In this document: one piece after another, positions 44,086 through 52,233 of the stretch | Layout of the letters: each line of letters starts with the position of its first letter | Position numbering within the stretch: the stretch's first letter is position 1 | Assembly (NCBI GenBank): GCA_038239005.1 | Contig: JBBSFE010000001.1 | Coordinates: forward strand, 62,001-126,000 | Reading direction: 5' to 3' | DNA length: 64,000 nt | Origin: DASXHD01 sp038239005 | Lineage (GTDB): Bacteria > Myxococcota_A > Polyangia > Polyangiales > Polyangiaceae | Made by a program: the position numbers and the translations under genes | Notes under the pieces: generated by a model | Databases searched by the model: none | Seen by the model: only the letters and a program-made list of their open reading frames with translations | What the model was told of the DNA's origin: nothing

Positions 44086-44679
44086 ATGAAGCATGGCAGG
44101 CAGCTCGTCTTGCGGTTCCGCACGTGGGGCGGCAAACGCAAAGGTGCGGGGCGAAAATCGGCCACGAAAGCGGGTGTTTCGCATCGTTCGCGCGAGCGAT
44201 TTGAGCGCACGTTTCCGGTCCACGTGACCATGCGTATGGCCGCGCATGTCTTCAATCTGCGAAGCCGGCGCAGCTTCTCCGTGATCGGCCGTGCGCTGGC
44301 GAAGGCCGCCGAGCGATTGGGTGTTCGCATCGTGCGCTACTCGGTGCAGCGCAATCACGTGCACCTTATCGTCGAAGCCACGTCGGACGCCGCGCTGTCG
44401 ACCGCGATGCAAGGCTTCGGGATTCGCATCGCCAAGGGCCTCAACGCGATGATGCACCGCTCGGGCCGCGTGCTCGGCGATCGCTATCACGCGCACGTGC
44501 TGCGAACACCGACCGAGACGCGTCGCGCCGTCCGCTACGTCCGCGACAATCACGCAAACCACGAGGCGACCGCCGGCCGCCCGCGCCCGCCAAGCGCCGA
44601 CACGTACGCCACCGAAGGGCGTCGCATCACCCTGCCGCGCCCCACCACGTGGCTGATGCGAGCCGGACCCGCTGGGTAA
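44086..44679 (+). CDS. Y1 (HUH) transposase, REP-associated (RAYT-like)
   Basis: 197 residues from the ATG at 44086; an in-frame start at 44035 is possible but lies upstream of the promoter. The HUH motif is in QRNHVHLIVEA and the single catalytic Tyr is in RAVRYVRDNHANH. The N-terminus (RTWGGKRKGAGRKS) is a basic segment common in IS200-like relatives. Such single-gene enzymes move or maintain small palindromic repeats using single-stranded DNA. I see no REP palindromes next to it; instead hexamer tracts flank it on both sides. Confidence 0.85.
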   Translation: MKHGRQLVLRFRTWGGKRKGAGRKSATKAGVSHRSRERFERTFPVHVTMRMAAHVFNLRSRRSFSVIGRALAKAAERLGVRIVRYSVQRNHVHLIVEATSDAALSTAMQGFGIRIAKGLNAMMHRSGRVLGDRYHAHVLRTPTETRRAVRYVRDNHANHEATAGRPRPPSADTYATEGRRITLPRPTTWLMRAGPAG

Positions 44680-44689
44680 TCGCGGAGAC

Positions 44690-44785
44690 GGAATCGGAAT
44701 CGGAATCGGAGCCGGAGCCGGAGTCGGAGCCGGAGCCGGAGCCGGAGTCGGAGCCGGAGCCGGAGCCGGAGTCGGAGCCGGAGTC
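44690..44785. repeat. Hexanucleotide repeat GGAGCC/GGAGTC/GGAATC
   Basis: 96 bases, 16 hexamers, mixing GGAATC (first three), GGAGCC and GGAGTC. It lies right after the transposase stop and runs into the 3' remnant of the beta-lactamase-like pseudogene, where the minus strand would encode Ser-Gly-Ser-Asp repeats. Confidence 0.9.
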
Positions 44786-44789
44786 AATT

Positions 44790-45516
44790 CCAGCGAGTGC
44801 TCGCGGCCACGTCGGTGGGATCACGTAGAGGCGGCCGAGCTCTTGGCGCGGAATGCGGAGGCGCATCTTGGCGAGCTCGCCGAGGCGCGAGGTCGGGCGG
44901 TCATCACGCATGCGAAGACGAAGGTTTTGTCGGCGCGCTCGACATAGCCAACCATCCATGCGACGGCGCTCTTGTCGTCGTTCGTGAGCCCGGTCTTCCA
45001 GCGCATCGTCACGCTGTCGGCGGTTTCCGAAGCAAGGATGCGTCGCACGAGCGCGGCGTGATCGGCCGTCACTGGCAACACGCCCGCGTGGAGGCGCCGC
45101 AAGAAGTGGACTTGCTCGCGCGCGGAGATGCGGAGTGCGCCGCCGAGCCAGAAGTGGTCGATGCCTCCGCCGATGTCGGCGTTGCCGTAACGAAAGAGAG
45201 CGAGCTCGCGCTTCATGCGCTCTTCGCCGACGCGCCGCGCGATTTCTTGGAAGAACCACACGACCGAATTCCGCATCGCGCTGGTGAGATCGTGATCGCG
45301 ATTCCACTCTTCGATGTCTCGATGCTTGCCATCCCAGGGGAGCGCAAAGTCCTCGCCGGAGACGACGCCCGTCTCGAGCGCAACGAGCGTGTTCGCGATC
45401 CTGAAGGTGGACGCCGGCAGGAACCCACGATCCGCAACGCCCGGGTTCACGACCGTGCTCTGAGGCTCATAAACCCCACGAAATAAAGCCGGAATTGACT
45501 TGCCCGGGTCACGACA
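44790..45516 (-). pseudogene. Class D beta-lactamase-like pseudogene
   Basis: The longest intact frame is 209 codons (45450-44821), clearly class D (OXA) type: ALETGVVSGEDFALPWDGK, IEEWNRDHDLTSAMRNSVVW (SxV motif), YGNADIGGGIDHFWLGG and KTGLT. The frame opens back to 45516 without a start or signal peptide, so the N-terminus is lost. The catalytic STFK is STFR here. Near 44910 the frame shifts: the proper family C-terminus (DRPTSRLGELAKMRLRIP, then ELGRLYVIPP) continues in the next frame and runs into the hexamer repeat. Truncation, shift and Lys-to-Arg change together indicate a dead gene. Confidence 0.8.
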
Positions 45517-45523
45517 CTAAAAC
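45495..45523 (+). promoter_or_regulatory. Candidate promoter of the nuo genes
   Basis: TTGACT (45495-45500), a 17-base spacer and TAAAAC (45518-45523). The nuoA ATG is at 45536, so the leader would be about six bases, and no Shine-Dalgarno sequence is seen. It overlaps the 5' edge of the pseudogene on the other strand. Confidence 0.5.
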
Positions 45524-45535
45524 CGTTCATCCGCG

Positions 45536-45901
45536 ATGCTTGTTTCCACGTACGGCCCCATCTTCATGATGATCGGCATCGCGACGCTGCTCGCGAGCAC
45601 GTTCCTGGTCGCGCACATCATATTCGGCAAGCGCGCGAAGTTCAGCGAAGAGCGCATGCAGCCGTACGAGTCGGGCTCACCGAGCGACGGCGGCAAATAC
45701 GTCAAGCTCAGCGTGAAGTTTTACCTCACCGCAATCCTCTTCGTCGTCTTCGACATCGAGGTCGTCTTCATCTACCCGTGGGCCATCCACTTCAAAGAGC
45801 TCGGGTGGACGGGGCTCCTCAGCATGTTTGGTTTCATCGGCGTCATCGTCATCGCGCTCGTTTACGTTTGGCGCAAGGGCGCGCTGGAGTGGGACACCTG
45901 A
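45536..45901 (+). CDS. nuoA: NADH-quinone oxidoreductase subunit A
   Basis: 121 residues, the normal size, with three transmembrane helices. The family block MQPYESGSPSDG and the KFYLTAILFVVFDIEVVFIY segment are diagnostic. NuoA is part of the membrane arm of complex I, at the junction with the quinone site. It is the first gene of the nuo run. Confidence 0.96.
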   Translation: MLVSTYGPIFMMIGIATLLASTFLVAHIIFGKRAKFSEERMQPYESGSPSDGGKYVKLSVKFYLTAILFVVFDIEVVFIYPWAIHFKELGWTGLLSMFGFIGVIVIALVYVWRKGALEWDT

Positions 45902-45928
45902 GCCTCGCGGCTCCGAAGCGACATAACC

Positions 45929-46498
45929 ATGGCAACAACGACGAAAGTTCTCCAAGGCAGCGAGCAAGGCTTCGCCACCACACGCCTCGACGATCTCCTC
46001 GGCTGGGCGCGAAAATATTCGCTCTTCAACTACCCGTTCGTCACGGCGTGCTGCGGCATGGAGTTCATGGCCGTCTCATCGCCTCGTTACGACTTCGCGC
46101 GTTTCGGCGCGGAGGCCCCGCGCTTCTCGCCGCGCCAGAGTGATTTGCTCTGGGTCGTCGGCACGATCTCGCAGCGCCAAGCGCCCGTCTTGCGGCGCAT
46201 CTACGAGCAGATGATGGAGCCGCGCTGGGTCATGGCGTTCGGCACCTGCGCATCGTGCGGCGGCTTCTACGACAACTACACGACCGTCCCCGGCCTCGAC
46301 AAAATCATCCCCTGCGACGTCTACGTCCCAGGTTGCCCGCCGCGCCCCGAAGCCGTGTTCGATGGGCTGCTTCTCATCCAAGACAAAATCGCGAGCGGCG
46401 TACGCAAAGTCAGCGTCGTCAAACCGCGCCAAGACCCCGCCGAGCACCTCGTGCAGATCAACGCGAAGCCGACCAAAAAAGCCGAGAAGAACCCGTGA
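45929..46498 (+). CDS. nuoB: NADH-quinone oxidoreductase subunit B
   Basis: 189 residues. It binds Fe-S cluster N2: ACCGMEFMAV gives the Cys pair, MAFGTCASCGGFYDNY the third and VYVPGCPPRPEAVFDGLL the fourth. The C-terminus is a short Lys/Pro-rich tail. It lies 27 bases after nuoA, and nuoC follows after 10 bases with a GGAGGGA site. Confidence 0.97.
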   Translation: MATTTKVLQGSEQGFATTRLDDLLGWARKYSLFNYPFVTACCGMEFMAVSSPRYDFARFGAEAPRFSPRQSDLLWVVGTISQRQAPVLRRIYEQMMEPRWVMAFGTCASCGGFYDNYTTVPGLDKIIPCDVYVPGCPPRPEAVFDGLLLIQDKIASGVRKVSVVKPRQDPAEHLVQINAKPTKKAEKNP

Positions 46499-46508
46499 CG
46501 GAGGGATC

Positions 46509-47102
46509 GTGAGTCGGATCGCTCTCGAAACGCTCCAAGCCAAGCTTGGCGCCAAGGTCGTCGAAACGCACTCGCACGTCGGCGACGACACCGCCGTCGT
46601 CACGCCCGATGCGTGGCACGCCGCAGCGCTCATCCTTCGCGACGATCCGACGCTCGACTTCGATCTCTTCGTCGATCTCTGCGCGGTTGATTATCCGAAG
46701 CGCGAGAACGGCCGCTTCGAGGTCGTCCTTCACATGTATTCTACAACCAAACGGCATCGCATCCGTTTGAAGACGCGCGTTGGCGACGAAGAAGGCAACG
46801 GCGCCGAGGTCGACTCGGTCGTCGACGTGTGGATGGGCGCCAACTGGTTCGAGCGCGAGACGTTCGACATGATGGGCGTCGTCTTCCGCGGCCACCCAGA
46901 CTTGCGCCGCATCCTCATGTACCCGGAGTTCGAGGGCCACCCGCTCCGCAAAGATTATCCCGCGCAGCGCACGCAGCCGCTCGTCGCGTATCGCACCGAA
47001 GAAGAAGCAGGGATGATCCTCGACAAGATCGCGCCCTTCGGCGGCGACGAAGGCATGGCGTTCGGCCGCAAGTGGTACGAAAAAGGCGGCGGAGCCTCTT
47101 AA
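46509..47102 (+). CDS. nuoC: NADH-quinone oxidoreductase subunit C
   Basis: 197 residues from a GTG at 46509, preceded by GGAGGGA; the open frame upstream lies over nuoB. The 30-kDa subunit signature NWFERETFDMMGVVFRGHPD and LRRILMYPEFEGHPLRKDYP are present. NuoC and NuoD are separate here. Its TAA shares one base with the nuoD ATG. Confidence 0.95.
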   Translation: MSRIALETLQAKLGAKVVETHSHVGDDTAVVTPDAWHAAALILRDDPTLDFDLFVDLCAVDYPKRENGRFEVVLHMYSTTKRHRIRLKTRVGDEEGNGAEVDSVVDVWMGANWFERETFDMMGVVFRGHPDLRRILMYPEFEGHPLRKDYPAQRTQPLVAYRTEEEAGMILDKIAPFGGDEGMAFGRKWYEKGGGAS

Positions 47103-48316
47103 TGGAACCGATCGATCTCGAATTGGAAGAAGGCGAGCTCGAGCTTCCGTCGGAGCCGATGCACCTCAACATGGGGCCGTCGCACCCGGCGATGCACGGC
47201 ACCGTTCGCATCGTGCTCGAGCTGTCGGGCGAAACCATCCTCAAGGGCGACGTGCAAATCGGCTACTTGCATCGCGGCTTCGAGAAGATGTGCGAGCGCG
47301 GCACGTGGACGCAGGTGTTCCCCTACGCGGACCGCCTCAACTACGTCTCGCCGATGCTCAACAACGTGGGCTTCGCGCTCGCGGTCGAAAAGCTCGCGGG
47401 CCTCGAAGTGCCAGACCGCTGCAAGTGGTACCGCATGATCCTCGGCGAGCTCGCTCGCATCAGCGATCACCTCACGTGCACGGGGGCGATGGCGATGGAG
47501 CTCGGGGCCATCACGCCGTTCTTGTGGTTCGTCAAAGCGCGCGAAATGGTCTGGGACATCCTCGAAGAGGAAACCGGCGCGCGCCTCACGCACTCGTTCG
47601 GTCGCATCGGCGGCATGGCGAAACCGCCGACGCCGCATCTCAAAGATCTTTTGCGCGGCGCGATCCCCACCATCATTCAGCTCCTCGAAGAGGGCGAAGC
47701 GCTCCTCCTCAAGAATCGAATCTTCATCGACCGCCTCGAGAACGTCGGCATCATCAGCGCCCACGACGCCAAAGCCCTCGGCTGGACGGGCCCCTGCCTG
47801 CGCGCGAGCGGCGTCGCTTACGACATTCGCAAAGCGCACCCGTATCTCAAGTACGACGAGGTCGACTTCGAGGTCCCCGTCGGCGCGCGCGGCGACACCA
47901 TGGATCGCTTCCTCGTTCGCCTCGCCGAAATTCGTCAGAGCGTTCGCATCCTCGAGCAGTGCGCCGAGAAGATGGCCGACGACGGCCCCATCAACTGCGA
48001 CGACCCGCGCTACGTGCTTCCCGAAAAGATGGACGTCTACACGACCATCGAAGGCACGATTCAGCACTTCAAGCTGATCATGGAAGGCGCCAAAGTCCCG
48101 GCAGGCGAGTGCTACTCGTACACCGAGGGCGGCAACGGCGAGCTCGGCTACTACCTCGTCAGCGACGGCTCGGGCACGCCCTGGCGCGTCCGCATTCGTC
48201 CCCCTTGTTTCGCGATGGTTGCGGGCCTCGAGCAACTGATTACGGGTCGCATGCTCAGTGACATCGTGCCTACCTTCGGGTCGCTGAACATGATCGGCGG
48301 CGAGTGCGATCATTAG
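47102..48316 (+). CDS. nuoD: NADH-quinone oxidoreductase subunit D
   Basis: 404 residues from the ATG at 47102. The 49-kDa subunit lines the quinone site. Typical blocks: MHLNMGPSHPAMHGTVRIVL, GYLHRGFEKMCERGTW, ARISDHLTCTGAMAMELGA, SFGRIGGMAKPPT and a C-terminal SLNMIGGECDH (the family normally ends in DR). It is followed not by nuoE/nuoF but by a kinase gene 34 bases on. Confidence 0.96.
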   Translation: MEPIDLELEEGELELPSEPMHLNMGPSHPAMHGTVRIVLELSGETILKGDVQIGYLHRGFEKMCERGTWTQVFPYADRLNYVSPMLNNVGFALAVEKLAGLEVPDRCKWYRMILGELARISDHLTCTGAMAMELGAITPFLWFVKAREMVWDILEEETGARLTHSFGRIGGMAKPPTPHLKDLLRGAIPTIIQLLEEGEALLLKNRIFIDRLENVGIISAHDAKALGWTGPCLRASGVAYDIRKAHPYLKYDEVDFEVPVGARGDTMDRFLVRLAEIRQSVRILEQCAEKMADDGPINCDDPRYVLPEKMDVYTTIEGTIQHFKLIMEGAKVPAGECYSYTEGGNGELGYYLVSDGSGTPWRVRIRPPCFAMVAGLEQLITGRMLSDIVPTFGSLNMIGGECDH

Positions 48317-48350
48317 CCGTTTGAGGCTTTGAGCATTATCCTGGGCGGCG

Positions 48351-49676
48351 ATGTCGGCGCAGTCGGATCCGGCGAGTGTCCAACCGGGGAGGGCCTTCGG
48401 TAAGTACGTCATCAAGCGGGTGCTTGGTGAAGGCGGCATGGCCACGGTCTTCGAGGCAACGCACACGAAGCTTGGGCATCGTGTTGCCATCAAGCTGCTG
48501 AATCGGACACTTCTCCACAAGCCCGACGTCGTCGCTCGTTTCGAGCGCGAAGCCCGAGCGGCCGCGAAGCTCGAAAGCCCGTACATCGCGCGGGTCATCG
48601 ACATCGACGTGAGCGATGAGGGGCGCCCGTACATGGTCATGGAGTACCTCGACGGCCGCGATCTCGAGGACGAGCTCCGCGCGCGTGGGCAGCTCCCCGT
48701 GGGCGATGCCGTTGCCTATATCCTCGAAGCCGCGGCCGCTGTCGCCACCGCACACGCAGGCGGCGTCATACATCGCGACATCAAGCCCGCGAACATTTTC
48801 GTCGCCGAAGAGCGCCCGCGCAAAACCATCAAGGTGCTCGACTTCGGGATCTCCAAGGTCGACTCGCCACAAGAAATCTCGGCGACGTCGACGCAGACGA
48901 TGCTCGGCACGCCGCTCTACATGTCGCCCGAGCAAGTGCGCAGCGCCCGCGACGTCGATGGTCGCACCGACATCTGGTCGCTCGGTGTCGTGCTCTACGA
49001 AATGCTCACAGGGCAACTTCCGTTTTTCGCGGAAGACGCAGGCGCGGTCATTGCGGCGATCGTCGCCGACACCGTGACGCCCATCAGTCAGATCCGCCCA
49101 GACATTCCGGCGCCGGTGGCAGCGGCCGTGATGAAGGCGCTCGAGAAGGATCGCAATAGCCGCTTCCGTTACGTGGAGGATTTCGCGGCCGCGCTCCTGC
49201 CGTTTGCGCCGCCGTGGTTTCGCCCGCCGCGCGCCGTCACCGAACGGCCCATGGCGCCTGCGCTTCCGGCGACGCTCACGAATTCGCTCGCCGATTCGAT
49301 GGAGAACGATCGCACCGTCGCCGATCCGAACGCCGCGCCCGATGCGCTTCGGCCGTACATGCACATCCCGGCGGTGCAGCAGTATGCGCAAGGCCAGTAC
49401 CCACACGTGCAGCAGCCGATGTATGTCGAGCAATCGCAGCCTTCGGGCGGCGTCGCGCGCACGACCGCAGGTGGCGACAAGAAGACGTCGTCGGCATCCA
49501 CGAAAACGCTCGTCGCGATCCTGATTGGAGCGTGCATCGGTGCGGTCGCGTTCGCGGTCGTCCTCGCGGTGCGCGCTTACACCGAGCATGCACCCGCGGC
49601 CCCGACGAATTCCGTGATCGCGTCTCCACCCATGTTGCCAAGCGCAGGTGTTTTGGGCGACGCCGGCAAAACCTGA
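48351..49676 (+). CDS. Membrane-anchored Ser/Thr protein kinase inside the nuo locus
   Basis: 441 residues. The complete kinase domain (about 18-285) has GEGGMATV, Lys48 in VAIKLL, HRDIKPAN at about 141-148, DFGISK near 164 and TPLYMSPEQ. A Pro/Gln-rich linker with QYPHVQQPMYVEQSQP leads to one transmembrane helix (about 386-407) and a short periplasmic tail. It is placed after nuoD on the same strand. Regulation of complex I by it is only a positional suggestion. Confidence 0.9.
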   Translation: MSAQSDPASVQPGRAFGKYVIKRVLGEGGMATVFEATHTKLGHRVAIKLLNRTLLHKPDVVARFEREARAAAKLESPYIARVIDIDVSDEGRPYMVMEYLDGRDLEDELRARGQLPVGDAVAYILEAAAAVATAHAGGVIHRDIKPANIFVAEERPRKTIKVLDFGISKVDSPQEISATSTQTMLGTPLYMSPEQVRSARDVDGRTDIWSLGVVLYEMLTGQLPFFAEDAGAVIAAIVADTVTPISQIRPDIPAPVAAAVMKALEKDRNSRFRYVEDFAAALLPFAPPWFRPPRAVTERPMAPALPATLTNSLADSMENDRTVADPNAAPDALRPYMHIPAVQQYAQGQYPHVQQPMYVEQSQPSGGVARTTAGGDKKTSSASTKTLVAILIGACIGAVAFAVVLAVRAYTEHAPAAPTNSVIASPPMLPSAGVLGDAGKT

Positions 49677-49712
49677 CAATAAGCTGTCATTGGGCCGGTC
49701 CACATTGGGGCG

Positions 49713-50612
49713 ATGCATGTTCGCACCGCGATGGTTCCGGTTCAGCAGCCGTTCGACTTCTCACTCACGCTCGCATTCTTGCGTGGGTTCTCGCCGATGA
49801 TGGGCGAGCAGCGCATCGAAGGCGGCGCGCTCACCAAATCGTGGATCGTGGGTGGTCAGCCGGTGACGGTTCGTGTTGAGGCTAGAGAGCGCGACTCGCT
49901 CACGTGTCATCTCGCTTCGCCGCGTGCGATCACGGGTGAGCTCGAGAACGCGATCGCGACGCGCGTGAGATCGTTTTTGAGCGCTGACGAAGACGTCGAG
50001 CCGTTTTACGAAATCGCGCGTCGCGACCAAGCGTTCGCGCCCGTCGCGCGTAGGCTTCGCGGGCTCCATCACCCGCGATTCGCGACGCCGTTCGAGGCCG
50101 CATGTTGGTCGGTCATCAACCAGCGCGTGCAGCTCGCGCAAGCGCGCTCGATGAAAGCCGCGATCATCGCGAAGTGGGGCCAGCGAGGGTTCGATGCGTT
50201 CCCGGAAGCGACCACGCTCGCGAAAGTCACCGAGGCCGAAATGACCCGTGTGATGGGCAACCAACGAAAAGCTCGCGCGGTCCTGGCCGTATCGGGGGCG
50301 TTCGCCAAGATTGGCGTCGAATGGTTGCAGACTGCACCGATCGGCGAGGTCGAAGCCTGGCTCCACCGCATTTACGGCGTCGGCGATTTCGCCGCAGGCT
50401 TCATTCTTTACCGAGGTTTGGGCCGCGCCATCGCGCTTCCGTGGGGCCCAAAGTTCGTCGATGCCGCTCGGAAGACCTATGCGGGAGCGACGCGCGCGAC
50501 GCTCGAAAAGAAGGCCGAAGCCTACGGCCCCTGGCGGGGCCTATGGGCTCTGTATCTCTGGGCATTTACGTTCATTGGGAACGTTGACGAGGGAGGCCCC
50601 CGGCTTCTATAG
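49713..50612 (+). CDS. AlkA-like HhH-GPD family protein with altered active site
   Basis: 299 residues. It resembles AlkA-type DNA-3-methyladenine glycosylases: an N-terminal AlkA_N-like domain (PFDFSLTLAFLRGF), the central helical core (EAACWSVINQRVQLAQARSM), the hairpin YGVGDFAAGFILYRGLGR and YGPWRGLWALYLWAFT at the end. AlkA normally has its catalytic Asp in an LPDD-like context after the hairpin; here the aligned sequence reads ALPWGPKFVD, so that Asp appears replaced. Activity is therefore doubtful. It ends 12 bases before nuoG. Confidence 0.75.
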   Translation: MHVRTAMVPVQQPFDFSLTLAFLRGFSPMMGEQRIEGGALTKSWIVGGQPVTVRVEARERDSLTCHLASPRAITGELENAIATRVRSFLSADEDVEPFYEIARRDQAFAPVARRLRGLHHPRFATPFEAACWSVINQRVQLAQARSMKAAIIAKWGQRGFDAFPEATTLAKVTEAEMTRVMGNQRKARAVLAVSGAFAKIGVEWLQTAPIGEVEAWLHRIYGVGDFAAGFILYRGLGRAIALPWGPKFVDAARKTYAGATRATLEKKAEAYGPWRGLWALYLWAFTFIGNVDEGGPRLL

Positions 50613-50624
50613 AGATGGGCGCCC

Positions 50625-52232
50625 ATGCCCACCTTCAAGCTCGATGGCAAGGAGCTGCCTTTCACGCCGGGTCAGACGATCATCACGGCCGCGTGGAAAC
50701 AGGGGATCGACATCCCGCACTACTGCTGGCACCCGGGTCTCTCGGTCGCCGCCAACTGCCGCATGTGCCTCGTCGAAATCGTTCCGCCGCCGAATCAGAA
50801 CGCGGTGATGCTCGACATCCTCGAGTGGGATGCCGAAGCGAAAGATTACGTCCCGCGTCGCAAGCCGAAGCTCCAGCCCGCGTGCCAGATCGCCGTCACC
50901 GAAGGCATGGACGTTCGCTCGGACTCGAGCAACCACGTCAAGAAGGCCCGCAAAGACGTCCAAGAGTTTTTGCTCCTTCAGCACCCCGTCGATTGCCCGA
51001 TTTGCGATCAAGCCGGCGAGTGCAAGCTCCAAGATTATTGGCTCGAGCACGGGCAGTACCAAAAGCGCATGCGCGACGAGCCCGTGCACAAACCGAAGGG
51101 CGTCTCTTTCGGTGACACGATCGTCTACGACGCCGAGCGTTGCGTCGTGTGCACGCGCTGCATCCGCTTCATGGCGGAGGTCGCGAAAGATCCGGTGCTC
51201 GATCAACGCGAGCGCGGCAACGTCAAAGAGATCATCGTGTCGCCCGGGCGCAAGCTCGACGGCAACTACACCTTCATGACGGAGCACGTGTGCCCGGTCG
51301 GCGCGCTCACCACCAAAGATTTCCGCTTCAAGGCGCGCGTTTGGTTTCTGCGTGGCAGCAAAAGCATCTGCCAGGGCTGCGCCACGGGCTGCAACGCCTG
51401 GCTCGATTTCGACCCGCGCTACAACAAGGTCGAGCGCTACCGCCCGCGTGAGAACGAAGCGGTCAACAAATTCTGGATGTGTGATCCGGGCATGATGAGC
51501 TACCTCGCCGCGCACGAAGGCCGCGTCGGCGACGCACGCATCTCGGGCAAAGCCGCGTCGACGGTGAAGGCGCTCGAAAAAGCGAAGAAGCTCCTCGATG
51601 GCGTTCCGCACGCGTCGGTCGCGATCGTTCTCTCCGCGCAAGCGTCGCTCGAAGACAACTGGGCGCTCGCCGAGCTCGGCAAATCGCTCCTCGGGTCGAC
51701 GGCGTTCTTCGTCGCACGCGCGCCCGATGGGTTCAAGGACGACATCTTGATCAACGCCGACAAGAACTCGAACACGCAAGGCGTGAAGCTCATCGCCCCG
51801 GATGCGAAGAGCTGGGCCGATTTCCTAGCAGGCGTCGAGTCGGGCTCGATTCGTCACGCGATCGCGCTTGGCGCGCTCACGGGCGATCTTGAAGCGGAGA
51901 AACCCAAGCTCGAGAAGCTCGAAGTTCTCATCACGATCGCTTCTCACGATTCGGCACTCACTGCCGCAGCGACCGTCGTTCTACCTGCCACCTCGTGGGC
52001 CGAGCAAAACGCCACGTACGTGAACGCGAAGGGCTTGAAGCAAATGTCCGAGAAGGCGATCGAGCCGCAAGGCTCCTCGCGTCAGGCGTTGCTGCAGCTC
52101 GCCGATCTCGCGAAGGCTCTTGGCCACGAGCCGACGTGGACGAAGCTCAAAGACATCCGCAGCAAGCTCGATCTCACGACCCCCACGCAAGATCCCGGCG
52201 TCCTCCCGACGACCGACACACAGGCCATCTGA
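50625..52232 (+). CDS. nuoG: NADH-quinone oxidoreductase subunit G
   Basis: 535 residues, shorter than E. coli NuoG (~900). N-terminal 2Fe-2S domain (PHYCWHPGLSVAANCRMC, then a Cys at about 88), the His-Cys3 cluster (QHPVDCPICDQAGECKLQDY), a second 4Fe-4S set (CVVCTRCIRF with HVCPVGAL) and a further Cys-rich motif (CQGCATGCNAW). The C-terminal molybdopterin-oxidoreductase-like part is reduced. The nuoE and nuoF partners are not in the window. Confidence 0.93.
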   Translation: MPTFKLDGKELPFTPGQTIITAAWKQGIDIPHYCWHPGLSVAANCRMCLVEIVPPPNQNAVMLDILEWDAEAKDYVPRRKPKLQPACQIAVTEGMDVRSDSSNHVKKARKDVQEFLLLQHPVDCPICDQAGECKLQDYWLEHGQYQKRMRDEPVHKPKGVSFGDTIVYDAERCVVCTRCIRFMAEVAKDPVLDQRERGNVKEIIVSPGRKLDGNYTFMTEHVCPVGALTTKDFRFKARVWFLRGSKSICQGCATGCNAWLDFDPRYNKVERYRPRENEAVNKFWMCDPGMMSYLAAHEGRVGDARISGKAASTVKALEKAKKLLDGVPHASVAIVLSAQASLEDNWALAELGKSLLGSTAFFVARAPDGFKDDILINADKNSNTQGVKLIAPDAKSWADFLAGVESGSIRHAIALGALTGDLEAEKPKLEKLEVLITIASHDSALTAAATVVLPATSWAEQNATYVNAKGLKQMSEKAIEPQGSSRQALLQLADLAKALGHEPTWTKLKDIRSKLDLTTPTQDPGVLPTTDTQAI

Positions 52233-52233
52233 G

